A stretch of 64,000 nt of DNA, from assembly GCF_031877795.1 (NCBI RefSeq), contig NC_133946.1, positions 7,911,144 to 7,975,143 of the forward strand. Direction: 5' to 3'. Source of the DNA: Strix aluco. Lineage: Eukaryota > Chordata > Aves > Strigiformes > Strigidae. Below the pieces are notes generated by a model that made no database searches, was not told where the DNA came from, and was given only the letters and a program-made list of their open reading frames with translations. A program made the translations under genes and the position numbers. Below, one piece after another: positions 62,470 to 64,000 of this stretch (position 1 is its first letter; every line of letters starts with the position of its first letter).

Positions 62470-62659
62470 AATGTGTGGAACATGTAGGTTGCCCAGAGAG
62501 GTGGTAGATGCCCCATCCCTGGAAACATTCAAGGCCAGGTTGGACTGGGCTCTGAGCGACCTGATCTACCTGAAGAGGTCCCTGCTCATTGCAGGGGGCT
62601 TGGACTAGATGTCCTTTAAAGGTCCCTTCCAACCCAAACCAATTGTATGATTCTATGAA
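62470..62659 (+). mobile_element. CR1 LINE 3'-end fragment, forward orientation
   Basis: TAGGTTGCCCAGAGAGGTGG, GATGCCCCATCCCTGGAAAC, TTCAAGGCCAGGTTGGACTG, then CCTGCTCATTGCAGGGGGC, CCTTCCAACCCAAACC and TATGATTCTATGAAT follow the CR1 3' order. The last 100 bp closely resemble the copy at 60922-61022. It is truncated and non-coding. Confidence 0.88.
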
Positions 62660-63074
62660 TTTCATTCTGCAAAGCATGATAATAAGCCTAACATACACTG
62701 CTACCCACGGCCCTTGTGACCAACAGGGAATTCGCTCAAAAAAGAAGCTGGCACCAGCTGGTATGACGGTACGCCCAGCCTGCTGGCCACGTATTGACTG
62801 ACCATGATCTATGCAGAGACACTCTGAATTGATAGACCAGTCTTGTCTTGAGCAGATCTTGATGGCTACTGTGTGCAAACATTAGCTATGGGAGAGAATC
62901 CTATTGGTGTAGCCCCTCTACTAGATCTCCTCCTGGATGTGGGTAAGGGCTGTTGGCATCTTTTCACAAGTACTTAAAAGAAGCCAATAAAAACAAGAAC
63001 TGAACCCCACAATCTTCAAATAAAAACTAGCAAATGTTGATTAAGAAGGGACAAAACGTTCTGGGAAGCCACAA
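62660..63074. other. Spacer before the convergent 3' UTR
   Basis: About 400 bp with no recognised gene or repeat. It separates the CR1 copy from the poly(A) site of the minus-strand transcript unit. Confidence 0.45.
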
Positions 63075-64000
63075 ATCTGAATAAATAAGCATCAATTTTA
63101 TTGAATCATGAATAATTTAAGACTGGTACAATCATCAGCTTTATTTTCCATGACACAGGGGCAAGGAAGGGGGAGAAACGAGGAGGGTGAGAAAGGGGAG
63201 GCATGATCTCAAACAGACCATTCACAAATTCCAATCCTAAATGAGAACTGAAAATTAAATAGGGAGAGGAGCAAATGGAAAACATCATAAACGTACACAA
63301 AATACTCAATTCCTAGTTTTTCTCTTTAAAAATGGCTAGAAAAAATTCATCAAAATGCAGCACTTTTAATCAAATATTTACATTTCTATGTTACAATGAA
63401 AAAATGTACATCTTATAGAACATATTTCATAAACTGTTCCACTGGAAACGACTAGATCAAAACAGCAACCTTCCATTTAATATCGACAAAGATTTTTTTG
63501 CTTTGTTTTTGTTATTTTTTTCTTGAAAGAAAATTGCCACATTTAGACAAGATTTCATACACATAATATCGAAGTTAAGCATCAACAATGAAATATCAGT
63601 TTGTTTCTTCCAAAATGTACAAAAAGGCTAACCAACCCCCTCCCTCCCCTTCCCCAAATAAACCACATCTCATTTATGGCCTGATCATTCTTGGCAGTTC
63701 CGAAGGAAAGAAAATGGTTTATACTTTCAATTTAGAACTCAACATGAATGTTGCATAGAATCTTGCATTTCTTTCTTGTTGTTTTTTTTTTTTTTTTTTT
63801 AAAACAAGCCAACTTTGTAAGGAAAAAAAGGCAAAAAAAGAAAAAAAGGAAGCGTTTTTAAAAAGCCTTAAATGAGAACAAAGTCACTTAAAGAAAGACT
63901 TAATCTATGAAAAGTCTTGATAAAAACTGACGTGTGCACAACAGGTAACCCTGCTTCCCGAAGTTTCAGAAAAGACACTGAATATTGTGATGCTTAGAAT
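63075..64000 (-). other. NAV2: Probable 3' UTR of a minus-strand gene, likely NAV2 (partial)
   Basis: Read on the minus strand this is AT/U-rich, non-coding and ends in two poly(A) signals: AATAAA at 63140-63145 and 63097-63102. It includes a Pumilio-type TGTAAATA (63375-63382), T-rich stretches, and a long A run on the minus strand at about 63782-63800. These are typical of a long neuronal 3' UTR. It continues past the window edge. The gene assignment is by synteny: in human, NAV2 (a microtubule-associated neuron navigator protein) and DBX1 are convergent neighbours, and the orientation here fits. No coding exon is in the window to confirm it. Confidence 0.5.
63097..63145 (-). terminator. 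Paired poly(A) signals, minus strand
   Basis: Minus-strand AATAAA at 63140-63145 (context GAAAATAAAGC) and 63097-63102 (context TCAATAAAATTG), 43 nt apart. Cleavage is expected near 63120-63125 and 63075-63085. Confidence 0.55.

Noticed and set aside
1-64000. tRNA, rRNA, CRISPR arrays, operons, phage or other bacterial-type systems
   Set aside because: None present: no cloverleaf or rRNA cores, no regularly spaced repeats, no bacterial gene organisation. The intron-containing homeobox gene and CR1 LINEs mark a vertebrate genome.

Overview
The window comes from a vertebrate nuclear genome, most probably a bird. It has one intron-containing homeobox gene in a very large non-coding interval, and copies of CR1 LINEs of the avian/sauropsid type. 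Some of these end in degenerate forms of the ATTCTATG-type CR1 3' terminal repeat. A non-avian sauropsid (crocodilian, turtle) is not excluded, and I cannot name a species.

Layout. Positions 1 to about 51,000 contain no gene I can support: no spliced coding series, no rRNA or tRNA and no recognisable LINE. They hold unique sequence with short homopolymer runs and several blocks that look like conserved non-coding elements (homeodomain TAAT cores, an octamer, nested inverted repeats). The best are at 17.2-18.1 kb and 47.3-47.7 kb. Two CpG-rich stretches (47.8-48.3 and 48.85-49.25 kb) precede the gene. At 51,266-54,795 on the + strand lies a complete four-exon DBX1 gene (developing brain homeobox 1, 345 codons), with a TATA box and two CCAAT boxes upstream. 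Its 3' UTR is about 1.1 kb long, with poly(A) signals at 54,844, 55,276, 55,828 and 55,848. From 56.6 to 62.7 kb there are four CR1 fragments, two in each orientation. From about 63,075 to the window end, the minus strand reads like the end of a long 3' UTR with two poly(A) signals. By known DBX1 synteny (NAV2 and DBX1 are convergent in human) this is probably the NAV2 3' end.

How it fits together. DBX1 is a transcription factor that patterns progenitors of the embryonic neural tube (for example p0/V0 interneurons). A compact developmental regulator inside a gene desert, with upstream and intronic conserved-looking blocks and recognisable LINE insertions only on its 3' side, is the usual architecture of a regulatory domain serving one gene. 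I found no evidence of a novel multi-gene system. The more interesting observations concern regulation: a possible antisense promoter in the upstream CpG island, nested inverted repeats with homeodomain cores in a putative enhancer, and Pumilio-type sites touching the DBX1 poly(A) signals. Conservation statements are judgements from composition and motif content, because no alignment could be run.
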